21,581 bases of DNA from JBKHBQ01 sp046542305 (lineage in GTDB: Bacteria; Bacteroidota; Bacteroidia; Bacteroidales; 4484-276): assembly GCA_046542305.1 (NCBI GenBank), contig JBKHBQ010000035.1, positions 1 to 21,581 on the forward strand. The letters run 5' to 3'. Numbering within the stretch: the stretch's first letter is position 1; each line of letters begins with the position of its first letter. The notes under the pieces were generated by a model. It saw only the letters and a program-made list of their open reading frames with translations, made no database searches and was not told the DNA's origin. Below, in pieces: positions 1 to 6,978 of the stretch. The position numbers and the translations under genes are program-made.

Positions 1-2
1 CA

Positions 3-881
3 TACCGCGACTGGTACCCGACGCCTGTTTACGACACTGAAGGAAATCTGGTGGAGGAACAGTATGTGCTGCGCAGCCCGGGCGTTGAAAAAAATTTCAC
101 GCAAGCCACCTGGTCGTTGGGTTTAAATTATTCGGCAGATCAATTTCTGGCAAAGTTCAACCTGGGGAAAAGCTTTCGCATGCCTGATGCCCGCGAACTG
201 GGCGCCGACGGGGTGAATTACCACCTCTTCAGGCAGGAAAAAGGCGACAGCACCCTCACGGCTGAAACCGCCTGGCAGGCCGATCTGTCACTGGAATATA
301 CAAGCGGCTTCACTACTGCAACTGTAAGTGGCTTCGCTACCTGGTTTCCGAACTACATCTACCTGAATCCAACCAGTGCCTTTTCGGAAGAAACAGGCCT
401 GCAGGAATTCAATTATGTACAGAACGAAGTGATCAGGTGGGGCGGTGAGGTTGAGGTGACGCAAAGGCTCAATGAATCTCTTTCGGCGGCCATCGCAGGC
501 GAATACGTTTATTCAGAGCAAAGATCAGGGAATAAAAAAGGATTTGGCTTGCCGTTTTCCCCGCCTTTATCGGGCATGATTTCCATTAACTGGGAGCCTG
601 AAATTTCCGAAACGACCAGAAACACTTATTTTTCGATCGAAACAAAAATAGCAGCCCGCCAAAATCGTGTGGTGCCGCCGGAGGAACCTACCGCCGGTTA
701 TCAGGTGCTGAGTTTCCTTGCCGGAACTTCTTTCAAATGGGGCCCCCGATGGGTTGATGTACATCTCAGGCTGAACAACCTGCTGAATGCCGAATATTAC
801 AACCACACCAGCTATTACCGGATCATCAATATTCCGGAACCGGGAAGAAATCTGCAGATCTCACTTAAATTAAATTTCTGA
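3..881 (+). CDS. TonB-dependent receptor, C-terminal part (5' end outside window)
   Basis: The reading frame is open from the window edge, so the plug and early barrel are missing; about 292 residues are present. It encodes the last strands of an outer-membrane TonB-dependent receptor, which imports a ligand using proton-motive force passed by TonB. Visible signs are alternating amphipathic strands, the family motif around 'SFRMPDARELGADGV' (similar to the R-P-ARELxANG segment of ZnuD-like receptors), and a terminal strand ending LKLNF with a final Phe. Two His-rich lipoproteins follow in the same direction (32 bp gap), which suggests a metal ligand such as zinc. The substrate is inferred, not shown. 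The in-frame GTG at 51 is internal, not the start. Confidence 0.88.
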   Translation, partial: YRDWYPTPVYDTEGNLVEEQYVLRSPGVEKNFTQATWSLGLNYSADQFLAKFNLGKSFRMPDARELGADGVNYHLFRQEKGDSTLTAETAWQADLSLEYTSGFTTATVSGFATWFPNYIYLNPTSAFSEETGLQEFNYVQNEVIRWGGEVEVTQRLNESLSAAIAGEYVYSEQRSGNKKGFGLPFSPPLSGMISINWEPEISETTRNTYFSIETKIAARQNRVVPPEEPTAGYQVLSFLAGTSFKWGPRWVDVHLRLNNLLNAEYYNHTSYYRIINIPEPGRNLQISLKLNF

Positions 882-913
882 TCAACATTTTAAACACTTT
901 AAACGATCTCAAA

Positions 914-1732
914 ATGAAAATATATAAATCAATTTTAATTGCTGTTGCGGCGGCGCTATTGCTGTTGTCATCCTGTTCGTCCGACGATGATGACAAAACC
1001 GCACCGATCATCGAAAACCTTGAAATCGGGCTGAACAACAGCCTGGAGTTTTACCGCGGCGGCGATGTGCATCTGGAGTTTGAGGCTTCTGACAATGAAG
1101 GCCTGTCACATTACAGTATTGAAATCCATCCTGAATCTTCACTTAAAACAGTTTGGGAATACGAAAAACGTTGGGATTTCGATGAGAACACGAAAAACGC
1201 ACTGGTGCACCAGCACGAGATTATGATTCCCGAAAATGCTGCTACGGGCGCGTATCATTTTCACCTGACGGTGGTCGACATCAATGGGAATGCGTCTTTC
1301 GTTGAAGAAGAAGTGCATGTGCATGAAGCTCAGGCCGGTGATGGCCCGGAAATCCATGTGGATTCCTATCCTGATGACGGACAGGTTTTCAGCACCGGCG
1401 AAACCATTTCAATTGCCGGGCATGTGCATAGCGAAACCAGCCACATTGCAGGATTGTTTATAGGCATCGTAAAAGAAGCCGATGCCCTCACTGATGAGGA
1501 GGTGGATGCAGGAAATTCAATTGTTTTGTTCCATGAACATGATTTTGAATTGTATGAAGTGGCATTTGATGCGCAAATTTACACGGGCGCAGCCGAAGAC
1601 AACAATGATCCGCCGGGTGCCGTCAGTTCATGGGATTTGGGCGAAGCCTATATCCTTATTAAAACACAGGATGAAGAAGGCAGGTGGTCGTATTCGCAAC
1701 ACTATCATATTGAAGTTTACGGATCAAAGTAA
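914..1732 (+). CDS. DUF4625-type lipoprotein, two Ig-like domains, His-rich
   Basis: This is a 272-residue exported lipoprotein. It has a short hydrophobic signal peptide and a lipobox ending at Cys21, followed by S-S-D-D-D-D, which resembles the lipoprotein surface-export signal described in Bacteroides. Residues about 30-140 look like a DUF4625 beta-sandwich (GDVHLEFEASDNEGL; a Y-H-F-H-L strand near the end). Residues 145-270 look like a second, diverged sandwich. His is frequent and often spaced as HxH (VHVHE, GHVHSETSH, FHEHDF, HYHIE), which suggests metal binding. It lies between the receptor and a single-domain paralogue, with 19 bp to the next gene, so the three are likely one operon. 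The biochemical role is unknown; metal capture at the cell surface is my inference. Confidence 0.82.
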   Translation: MKIYKSILIAVAAALLLLSSCSSDDDDKTAPIIENLEIGLNNSLEFYRGGDVHLEFEASDNEGLSHYSIEIHPESSLKTVWEYEKRWDFDENTKNALVHQHEIMIPENAATGAYHFHLTVVDINGNASFVEEEVHVHEAQAGDGPEIHVDSYPDDGQVFSTGETISIAGHVHSETSHIAGLFIGIVKEADALTDEEVDAGNSIVLFHEHDFELYEVAFDAQIYTGAAEDNNDPPGAVSSWDLGEAYILIKTQDEEGRWSYSQHYHIEVYGSK

Positions 1733-1751
1733 ATTAAAAAACCTTACGAAG

Positions 1752-2234
1752 ATGAAAAGAGCTGTTTTGTTGCTACTCGTCCCCTTGCTGATGATTGGCT
1801 ATGCCTGCGACAAGCAGGATGAAACCGATACACAGAAACCCGTGATTGACATGGACTTTGCTGAAGCATTTCCCCGGGCCTGCGACACCGTGGTTGCAGG
1901 TGAACAATTTGTGTTCAGGGCCCGGTTTTCGGATAACCGGGAGCTGGGTTCCTTTAATCTTGAGCTACACCAGAATTTCGATCACCATTCGCACGGCAGC
2001 CACGTGGAAACCTGCCCCATGGATCCGGTGAAGGAACCCGTTAATCCTTTCTACCTCAACGAAAGCTACAACATTCCGGAAGGACAGCAAACCTACGAGG
2101 CACAAATCACGATGGATATTCCCGAAGGTGTGGATGAAGGGGATTATCATTTTATGGTTAAGCTAACCGACAGGGAAGGCTGGCAATCGTGGAAATCGGT
2201 AAGCCTGAAACTGATCGCAAACGGCGGGGAATAA
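1752..2234 (+). CDS. DUF4625-type lipoprotein, single domain
   Basis: This is a 160-residue lipoprotein. The ATG at 1752 is preferred over an upstream in-frame ATG at 1482 because it gives a clean signal peptide with lipobox Cys19 and does not overlap the previous gene. The mature part starts with acidic residues (CDKQDETD), as in surface lipoproteins of this phylum. One DUF4625-like beta-sandwich follows. It resembles the first domain of the upstream gene: 'RARFSDNRELGSFNLELH' matches the D-N-E-G-L-x-x-Y-S-I-E-I-H region, and 'GDYHFMVKLTDREG' matches its last strand. A His cluster (HHSHGSH, about residues 77-83) sits in the insertion between strands and is a likely metal site. It is the last gene of the receptor operon. 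Confidence 0.82.
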   Translation: MKRAVLLLLVPLLMIGYACDKQDETDTQKPVIDMDFAEAFPRACDTVVAGEQFVFRARFSDNRELGSFNLELHQNFDHHSHGSHVETCPMDPVKEPVNPFYLNESYNIPEGQQTYEAQITMDIPEGVDEGDYHFMVKLTDREGWQSWKSVSLKLIANGGE

Positions 2235-2257
2235 AAAAACCCCGCCTTGCGGCGGGG
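2233..2257 (-). terminator. Intrinsic terminator of the cytochrome operon
   Basis: A perfect 7-bp GC stem (CCCCGCC / GGCGGGG, 2240-2246 with 2251-2257) closes a 4-nt loop. Read on the minus strand, it is followed by seven T residues (2239-2233). It lies about 50 bp past the stop of the cytochrome b gene. The A-rich side faces the plus-strand operon, so it should act mainly on the minus strand. Confidence 0.85.
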
Positions 2258-2305
2258 CAAAAAAATGAAAAAATTACCCTGAAATATTTGTTATTATGCG
2301 TTTGC

Positions 2306-2923
2306 TTATTTGTGCCAGCCGGTGATCATGCCGGTGAAATTGCTCTTTACCGTGGTTCCGATGGTGCTGAAATAAATGTGCACGATGAGGAACACCGAAA
2401 TGAAAAACCCGATGACAATGTGCAAAAGGGCGGTTAGATGAATTCCGCTGAAGCCAAAAACATTATGAACAATGGTTTCGGGAAACAAAAGCGCCCATCC
2501 GGTGATAAAGATCAGCGGATAAAGAATGTACATCACCGCCACATAGGTAACCTTTTGCAGCGGGTTGAATTTTCTTGCGTAGGAAATCGGGAAAGGTTTG
2601 GCGGCGTTTTTATCAAAAATGCCGACGGTATAATAGCTTAATTGCTGATACATTCCCGACATCAGTCCTTTTAATTCCACACGGTAGTATTTTCCGTTTG
2701 GTGTGGTCCGGTTGCCGATGATGAACATCAGATAACTTGCCGTGAGCAAAATGCCCGAAATGTTGTGCATCGAAACGGCAATATCGAACCGGATGAAAGG
2801 ATACTCGGGATTGGAATACTGCATGCTGATTCCCGAAAGGATCAGCAAAATACATAAAACTGCATTTATCCAGTGCCACAGCCTTACCCAGACGGGATAC
2901 AGATATATTTTTTCTTGTGCCAT
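2306..2923 (-). CDS. Diheme cytochrome b, four-helix (cytochrome b561 / Ni-Fe hydrogenase cytochrome b type)
   Basis: This is a 205-residue integral membrane protein with four predicted helices. Likely heme b ligands are His17 (RLWHWIN), His53 (SMHNISG), and the pair His158 / His172 in the last helices, the usual spacing for the b561-like family of quinone-linked subunits. Such proteins take electrons from menaquinol, or deliver them to it, for a periplasmic partner. The ATG at 2923 is only 6 nt past the stop of the heptaheme cytochrome gene, so the partner is almost certainly that protein. No hydrogenase, formate dehydrogenase or thiosulfate reductase catalytic subunit is nearby. I infer a menaquinol dehydrogenase module, but the direction of electron flow cannot be read from sequence. 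Confidence 0.85.
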   Translation of the reverse strand: MAQEKIYLYPVWVRLWHWINAVLCILLILSGISMQYSNPEYPFIRFDIAVSMHNISGILLTASYLMFIIGNRTTPNGKYYRVELKGLMSGMYQQLSYYTVGIFDKNAAKPFPISYARKFNPLQKVTYVAVMYILYPLIFITGWALLFPETIVHNVFGFSGIHLTALLHIVIGFFISVFLIVHIYFSTIGTTVKSNFTGMITGWHK

Positions 2924-2929
2924 CGTGAT

Positions 2930-3889
2930 TTAGCTTTTAATGATCCGAAGGATTGCATGTGCGACAATAGCTAAAAGAACCAGGCCGAAAACGATCAGGC
3001 TGATATTGTTGAGCAACGGGCTGCGGTTGGCGCCGATCACATAGGCTTCGTTGAGAATGGCAGCATTGAGGAAGCCTTTTTTTCCGCGCTGCTCTTGTGT
3101 TTGGTGTTTGTAAAGCGAGGCCATCAGCAGCGAATTTGAAGAGTGGCACTCCACGCAGCGTTTCACCGCCTGGTCCTTGGGCACAATCTGGTGTGCCACC
3201 AGCAGGCTGTCGCTGATCCGTGTATGGCATTCGATGCACCTTACACTGGCGAAATGCAATTCCTGATTGGGCAGCCAGTCGTGCGTTTTCAGGATGTTGG
3301 GGTTTTCCTCCTCTGTCAGGAGCTGATATATATCGACATCGGCGTGGCATTCCAGGCAGATCCCGTTGGTATAGGCAATGGTATTTCTGATGTTTTTTGT
3401 TTCCCTGACGCTTATTCGGTAAGTATGCGGATCGTGGCACATCCAGCAGGTAAAATCTTCGTTGTGGCGGCTGGCGTGAACGCTTTTTTCGTATTCGGCC
3501 TCGATTTTCTCAAAATTGAAATGAGCCCAGTTTTCGTCGCCGCCATGGCAGTCCATGCAGGTGTATGAGGGTTCCATTCGCAGGTAGCCCTCGTGCGGGA
3601 AAGTTTCGTATTCTGACGAATGGCAGTCGGTACAATAGAAGGTGTTGTGATTGGATTGATAGAATTCGGCCGAATCGATCACATAATAGGGGTTCATCCG
3701 TTCGCGCACGTCACGTTCGAGCCAGTCGTTGTAATAATAGTAGAAATCCTGCCCGTGGCATTTCATACATAGTTGGTTGCCCTCCACATTTTCAGGTATT
3801 TCTTCTGCTGCTTCCCCGGCAGGGAAAGAGAATAAGGGCATCAAAAACCAAAAAAGGATTGCCGCCCCGGTAAAACCTCTAATTTTCAT
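2930..3889 (-). CDS. Heptaheme cytochrome c with C-terminal membrane anchor
   Basis: This is a 319-residue exported protein with seven CXXCH heme-binding motifs (starting at about Cys41, 86, 111, 148, 178, 218 and 245), a signal peptide at residues 1-28 and one transmembrane helix at about 294-316 followed by a short basic tail. It should sit on the periplasmic face of the inner membrane. I chose the ATG at 3889 rather than a TTG two codons upstream. There is no CXXCK motif, so it is not a NrfA-type nitrite reductase. It is tightly coupled to the cytochrome b gene downstream, and the two would form a quinol-linked electron relay. It does not follow the usual NapC/NirT layout, which has an N-terminal anchor and four hemes. 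Confidence 0.88.
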   Translation of the reverse strand: MKIRGFTGAAILFWFLMPLFSFPAGEAAEEIPENVEGNQLCMKCHGQDFYYYYNDWLERDVRERMNPYYVIDSAEFYQSNHNTFYCTDCHSSEYETFPHEGYLRMEPSYTCMDCHGGDENWAHFNFEKIEAEYEKSVHASRHNEDFTCWMCHDPHTYRISVRETKNIRNTIAYTNGICLECHADVDIYQLLTEEENPNILKTHDWLPNQELHFASVRCIECHTRISDSLLVAHQIVPKDQAVKRCVECHSSNSLLMASLYKHQTQEQRGKKGFLNAAILNEAYVIGANRSPLLNNISLIVFGLVLLAIVAHAILRIIKS

Positions 3890-3937
3890 CAGCAAATTAT
3901 TAGGTCTGCAGTAGTGGATTAATTTTTAAAAGAATGC

Positions 3938-3986
3938 TTCTGCCGGGGTGGTGTGCTTGCGGATCATAGGTTTATTTCCGGCAGAA
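3938..3986 (-). promoter_or_regulatory. Inverted repeat between the two inner cytochrome c genes
   Basis: A perfect 9-bp inverted repeat, TTCTGCCGG (3938-3946) with CCGGCAGAA (3978-3986), encloses a 31-nt loop in the 127-bp gap between the monoheme and heptaheme genes. On the minus strand the hairpin is followed within a few bases by a short T-rich run. It could be a partial terminator, an mRNA processing or stability hairpin, or an operator. The long loop makes a simple strong terminator less likely. Confidence 0.4.
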
Positions 3987-4016
3987 ACATTCAAAAAGAG
4001 ATTAATAGGTTAAAGA

Positions 4017-4436
4017 TTATTTCTCAAATGTCCTCATGTAATTTACAACGGCCCACTTGTCTTCTTCTTCAGGGATTTTCTTTTCGAAATTGGGCATTTC
4101 GTCCCTGCCGATAAACGATTTGTAGTAAATCACACCATCGGACTGGGCTTTAAATTCCTGTGAAGTAAGGTCGCCGCAAAATGTTTTGAGCTGCTTGGCT
4201 TTGGGGCCGTCACACTCTCCATTGCTGCCATGGCAGGATTTGCAATGCTTCGAATAAAGGATTTTACCCACACGATCGAGGCTTTTGTCGCCCGCATAAG
4301 GATTTTCCATGTTTTTATATTCATCCGGAATATCCCATGGTGCGGGTTGCTTCTGTTCCTGCGGGATAATAAAAGACATCAGCAAAAAGACTGTTGCTGT
4401 AAAAGTAAAAACTATCAGTACATTGGATTTTTTCAT
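4017..4436 (-). CDS. Monoheme class I-like cytochrome c
   Basis: This is a 139-residue exported cytochrome. An N-terminal hydrophobic segment (residues 7-24) acts as signal peptide or anchor. One CKSCH motif lies at 65-69, a likely axial Met at 114 (DEMPNF), and the C-terminal helix typical of small class I cytochromes (DKWAVVNYMRTF) at 127-137. Extra cysteines at 75 and 87 could form a disulfide. It probably shuttles electrons in the periplasm between the inner-membrane heptaheme protein and the outer-membrane components. It sits 42 bp after the DUF5777 gene and 127 bp before the heptaheme gene, all on one strand. Confidence 0.87.
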   Translation of the reverse strand: MKKSNVLIVFTFTATVFLLMSFIIPQEQKQPAPWDIPDEYKNMENPYAGDKSLDRVGKILYSKHCKSCHGSNGECDGPKAKQLKTFCGDLTSQEFKAQSDGVIYYKSFIGRDEMPNFEKKIPEEEDKWAVVNYMRTFEK

Positions 4437-4478
4437 AATATTAAATTTTATGATTTAACAAAAAGTGGTTACAAGTTA

Positions 4479-5342
4479 CTAAAAATTCCACAATCGGGTG
4501 ATGGTGAATCCCAACATCAGATCGGAGAAACCGTTGGTCCATTCGAAATTGTTGTACATGTAAATATCCTGCGGCAATATGCTGTTGGATGAAGTAATAA
4601 ATATATGAAAGGCGTGGGTGCTGGTAGACACCTCATATCCGATACCGAAATTGGGTTCGGCCACTTCAAATTCGCGTTGTTCGGAAATGGATTCGATCTT
4701 CAGCGGCGAATCGAACTGAAACAGGAACGACGATTGGGGCGAAAAGTTGACCCTGCCGTTAAATCCTGCCCCGATCACATCGTGGTTCATGTCGGCAGCC
4801 ACGGCATTGTAATGTGTAAAACTGGCCGTAGCCTGCAGCGAGAGCCACCAGGTGAATTTCCTTCCTACAATGAGCTGACTGAAATAGGAAAAGCGGTTGG
4901 TGAATGCATAGTTTTGCCCGAATACTTCATCATTGCGCCCGTCGATGGCCATATTTCCATAAAGCGTTACCGCCACGGGAATGGTATTTTGGCGGGTTTG
5001 CTCCAGTACATTCCATTTCACGTGGAAATCGTTGTACATATTTTTCATGGTGAGGCCGTAACCCACCACAAGATTGTCGCGCAGGCTGTAGTTGAAGCCC
5101 AGCCTGATGTTGGCGCCCGGTGCATAAATTCCGTAAATATCGCTGATTCCGTTATCCATGGTTCCGAACCGGTGTTGGATTCGCCACTCGAAGGTGTTTT
5201 TTACAGGGATGACGCTGGTGAAATTATCGATGAGTATGCCGCTGGCAAAGGGCGAGCGGACGGGCTTATCCTCTTCTTCCTGGGCATTGGCTGCCGGTAA
5301 CCCGAAAAATAAGATCAACATTCCTAAAATTAGCTTTTTCAT
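4479..5342 (-). CDS. DUF5777-family outer-membrane beta-barrel protein
   Basis: This is a 287-residue exported protein. The ATG at 5342 gives a clean signal peptide with a likely cut after ANA (about residue 20); an in-frame ATG six codons upstream is less suited. The mature part is a series of amphipathic beta strands rich in aromatic residues and ends in Phe, as expected of an outer-membrane barrel. The layout, including the early 'PFASGILIDNFTSVIPVKNTFEW' stretch, matches what I know of DUF5777 proteins, which often neighbour c-type cytochromes in Bacteroidota. It lies 27 bp after a monoheme lipoprotein gene and just upstream of a soluble cytochrome. I infer a porin-like partner for a heme protein, although no function is established for the family. 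Confidence 0.72.
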   Translation of the reverse strand: MKKLILGMLILFFGLPAANAQEEEDKPVRSPFASGILIDNFTSVIPVKNTFEWRIQHRFGTMDNGISDIYGIYAPGANIRLGFNYSLRDNLVVGYGLTMKNMYNDFHVKWNVLEQTRQNTIPVAVTLYGNMAIDGRNDEVFGQNYAFTNRFSYFSQLIVGRKFTWWLSLQATASFTHYNAVAADMNHDVIGAGFNGRVNFSPQSSFLFQFDSPLKIESISEQREFEVAEPNFGIGYEVSTSTHAFHIFITSSNSILPQDIYMYNNFEWTNGFSDLMLGFTITRLWNF

Positions 5343-5369
5343 GTCTGTTAAAATTTTCAAGGTTATCCG

Positions 5370-5765
5370 TTAATTATTTTTTGCACCCTGTCGAATCCAT
5401 TGCAGGATAATGTCAGCCTCGGATTCGTTGTCGTATTTATAGGCGTGATCGCCCGTTACCGGATGGGGGAAAGTATATATTCTGCTTTCCTCCGGGTTGG
5501 TGGTATTGTACAAATTCTGTGAGGTGAGGCTGTTGTAGGCATTTGCTGCCGTAAGGTCGAGCTGGGTGGTTCCTCCCTGCTTGTGGCAGTTGGTGCAATT
5601 GTTATCCTCCCAAATCGGCACCACATCGGTGGCAAAAAAGATGGTATCCGTTGGATCGGGTGGCGGCGGCACCGGTTCCGGTTCGATGAAATCGTATTCG
5701 CACGAAGCCACCATCACCACCAGTAGCAGGAACATCAGGTATGTGAATATCTTCATTCGTTTCAT
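5370..5765 (-). CDS. Monoheme c-type cytochrome lipoprotein
   Basis: This is a 131-residue lipoprotein with lipobox Cys22 (VASC), a Pro/Glu-rich linker (EPEPVPPPPDP) and a compact domain holding a single CTNCH motif at 57-61. The context 'DVVPIWEDNNCTNCH' resembles small cytochrome domains found in membrane-attached heme proteins of Bacteroidota and Planctomycetes. A conserved-looking 'TFPHPVTGDHAYKYD' stretch near 98-112 contains His residues that could supply the second axial ligand. The start could also be the Met at codon 4. It is likely anchored in the outer membrane beside the DUF5777 barrel encoded 27 bp downstream. Confidence 0.83.
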   Translation of the reverse strand: MKRMKIFTYLMFLLLVVMVASCEYDFIEPEPVPPPPDPTDTIFFATDVVPIWEDNNCTNCHKQGGTTQLDLTAANAYNSLTSQNLYNTTNPEESRIYTFPHPVTGDHAYKYDNESEADIILQWIRQGAKNN

Positions 5766-5787
5766 AGCGGCATGTTTTTATGAATAA

Positions 5788-5819
5788 GCAAAAAGGCCCC
5801 TGAATGGAAGCCTTTTTGC
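5788..5819 (-). terminator. Hairpin between first and second cytochrome genes (terminator or attenuator)
   Basis: A 10-bp inverted repeat, GCAAAAAGGC (5788-5797) with GCCTTTTTGC (5810-5819), encloses a 12-nt loop just after the stop of the multiheme lipoprotein gene. The A/T parts of the stem give a T-run on the minus strand after the GC core. This fits a weak or partial terminator that would make the first gene the most abundant transcript. Confidence 0.6.
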
Positions 5820-5833
5820 AATGGAATTTTTTG

Positions 5834-6877
5834 TTATCTGGCAGCCAGTGTGCTCAGCGATTCGATGGAGTTTTCCAGAAGGGCTTTGGCATAGTTGTAG
5901 TTATGCAGGCCCATGCTTCCGTCGCCCGACAGGAACTTGTAGTTGTAGAAGGCGCCGGCTACGCGGTTTGAATAAGTTCCGGTGTTTGCCAGTCCGGATT
6001 CGGTATTGTAAATTCCTTCTGCTTCCAGCAGCGATCGGAGTTGGGCCATGCCTTCTTCGAATTCGGCGTTTTCTTCTTCCACTTTTTCAGCAATGTCTTC
6101 CCCGTCGCCGTGGCAATTTATATTTGTACATCCGCCAATGTTAAGTTGCGTTTGACCCTGAAACATATAGGTCATGCTCATGGTATGTCCGCCGGCCTGA
6201 TCGCCAAAGGCGTCTGCCATGTGGCAGGCAACGCAGGTGTTGTCGATATTGCCGTGGGCATGCTCGGGATTGTAATCGCTGCCGACTTCAAATCCGCCGG
6301 TGCCGGCTATCAGCGCGCCCTCCGTGCCATAATGCGGCCCGAAGCGGGCATTGGTCACTTCGAAATTACCATCAAGGTTTTCAGCATCCGGGAAAGGATC
6401 TACTACGCGCGGCTGGTGGCAGTTTACGCAAAGATTACCTGAACCCTGATCCGTGGTTACACCGTTCAGCCAAAGCTCCACCGGTTCGCTGGTGGTCAGG
6501 CTCCAGTCCTCCTGTGTGTAGGTTTCGTGGATGTTATGGCAGGTGTAGCAATTGATCGGCAATGGATTATCAATTGTATTGGCCGTTTCCATGTTTCCGG
6601 TTTCAATCACTTCAAGAAAACCTTTACTGGTATGACAGGGAGCACATGATGTGGTGTTCCTTTCAAAATTTCCACCCGTTGCATGTACCGACGCCTGCCA
6701 TTGCAGTTGGCCCGCTTCGATCATTTGCGAATCGTCATGACAGTCGGTGCATGTGGTTGCAGCATCCTGGCCCGGTTCGCCGGGAGGGCCCTGCGGACCT
6801 TCTTTTGTACATCCCGCCACAACGGCCACTGCAAGCATAAACAGCATGAATAGGTTTGTAAATTTTTGATTTTTCAT
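5834..6877 (-). CDS. Multiheme c-type cytochrome lipoprotein (5 CXXCH plus one CX4CH)
   Basis: This is a 347-residue exported lipoprotein; I prefer the ATG at 6877 over a TTG six codons upstream. The lipobox ends at Cys23 (VVAGC), followed by a short collagen-like Gly-X-Y run (GPQGPPGEPGQD, 27-38) as linker. CXXCH motifs start at Cys43, 78, 110, 150 and 215; a sixth site at 250-256 reads C-T-N-I-N-C-H, a CX4CH variant. Several extra His residues (HETY, HAHGN, GGHTMSM) may be distal ligands. The last 90 residues are helical and heme-free. It is the first gene of the electron-transfer operon, divergent from an FNR-like regulator. It is probably on the outer membrane as terminal electron carrier or reductase; the acceptor is unknown. 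Confidence 0.86.
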   Translation of the reverse strand: MKNQKFTNLFMLFMLAVAVVAGCTKEGPQGPPGEPGQDAATTCTDCHDDSQMIEAGQLQWQASVHATGGNFERNTTSCAPCHTSKGFLEVIETGNMETANTIDNPLPINCYTCHNIHETYTQEDWSLTTSEPVELWLNGVTTDQGSGNLCVNCHQPRVVDPFPDAENLDGNFEVTNARFGPHYGTEGALIAGTGGFEVGSDYNPEHAHGNIDNTCVACHMADAFGDQAGGHTMSMTYMFQGQTQLNIGGCTNINCHGDGEDIAEKVEEENAEFEEGMAQLRSLLEAEGIYNTESGLANTGTYSNRVAGAFYNYKFLSGDGSMGLHNYNYAKALLENSIESLSTLAAR

Positions 6878-6892
6878 ATACTTTCTTTTTCT

Positions 6893-6900
6893 CAAAAGTA
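6893..6900 (-). promoter_or_regulatory. Candidate -7 box for the cytochrome operon
   Basis: The minus strand reads TACTTTTG, an exact match to the Bacteroidota -7 consensus TAnnTTTG, 16 bp upstream of the ATG at 6877. I do not see a good -33 TTTG at the expected distance, which would fit an activator-dependent promoter. The implied leader is only about 10 nt. Confidence 0.42.
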
Positions 6901-6940
6901 CTTTGCCTTTGCTTACCGCAGGAAAAATGCAGGTGGATAT

Positions 6941-6952
6941 AATTACGTAATT
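6941..6952. promoter_or_regulatory. Perfect 12-bp palindrome AATTACGTAATT
   Basis: A fully symmetric 12-bp palindrome lies about 40 bp upstream of the candidate -7 box of the cytochrome operon, in the divergent promoter region. It could be an operator for a dimeric regulator. It does not match the FNR consensus, so it may bind another protein. Confidence 0.4.
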
Positions 6953-6963
6953 CAGAATAATTT

Positions 6964-6978
6964 ATTCCATTGTGGAAT
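6964..6978. promoter_or_regulatory. Palindrome ATTCCA-N3-TGGAAT
   Basis: Two 6-bp half-sites in perfect inverted symmetry are separated by 3 nt. They lie directly next to, and overlap by 2 bp, the FNR-like box. Possible operator for a dimeric regulator; the protein is unknown. Confidence 0.42.

Noticed and set aside
2233..2257. Same hairpin as terminator of the plus-strand lipoprotein operon
   Set aside because: On the plus strand the hairpin is followed by A, not T, so it lacks a U-tract in that direction; a modest effect on the plus strand cannot be excluded.
2306..3889. NrfHA nitrite reductase or hydrogenase/formate dehydrogenase membrane module
   Set aside because: No CXXCK motif and no catalytic large or small subunits are present; the heptaheme protein has a C-terminal rather than N-terminal anchor.
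4605..5300. Plus-strand open frame opposite the DUF5777 barrel
   Set aside because: The minus-strand protein has a signal peptide, a barrel pattern and operon context; the other frame has none of these.
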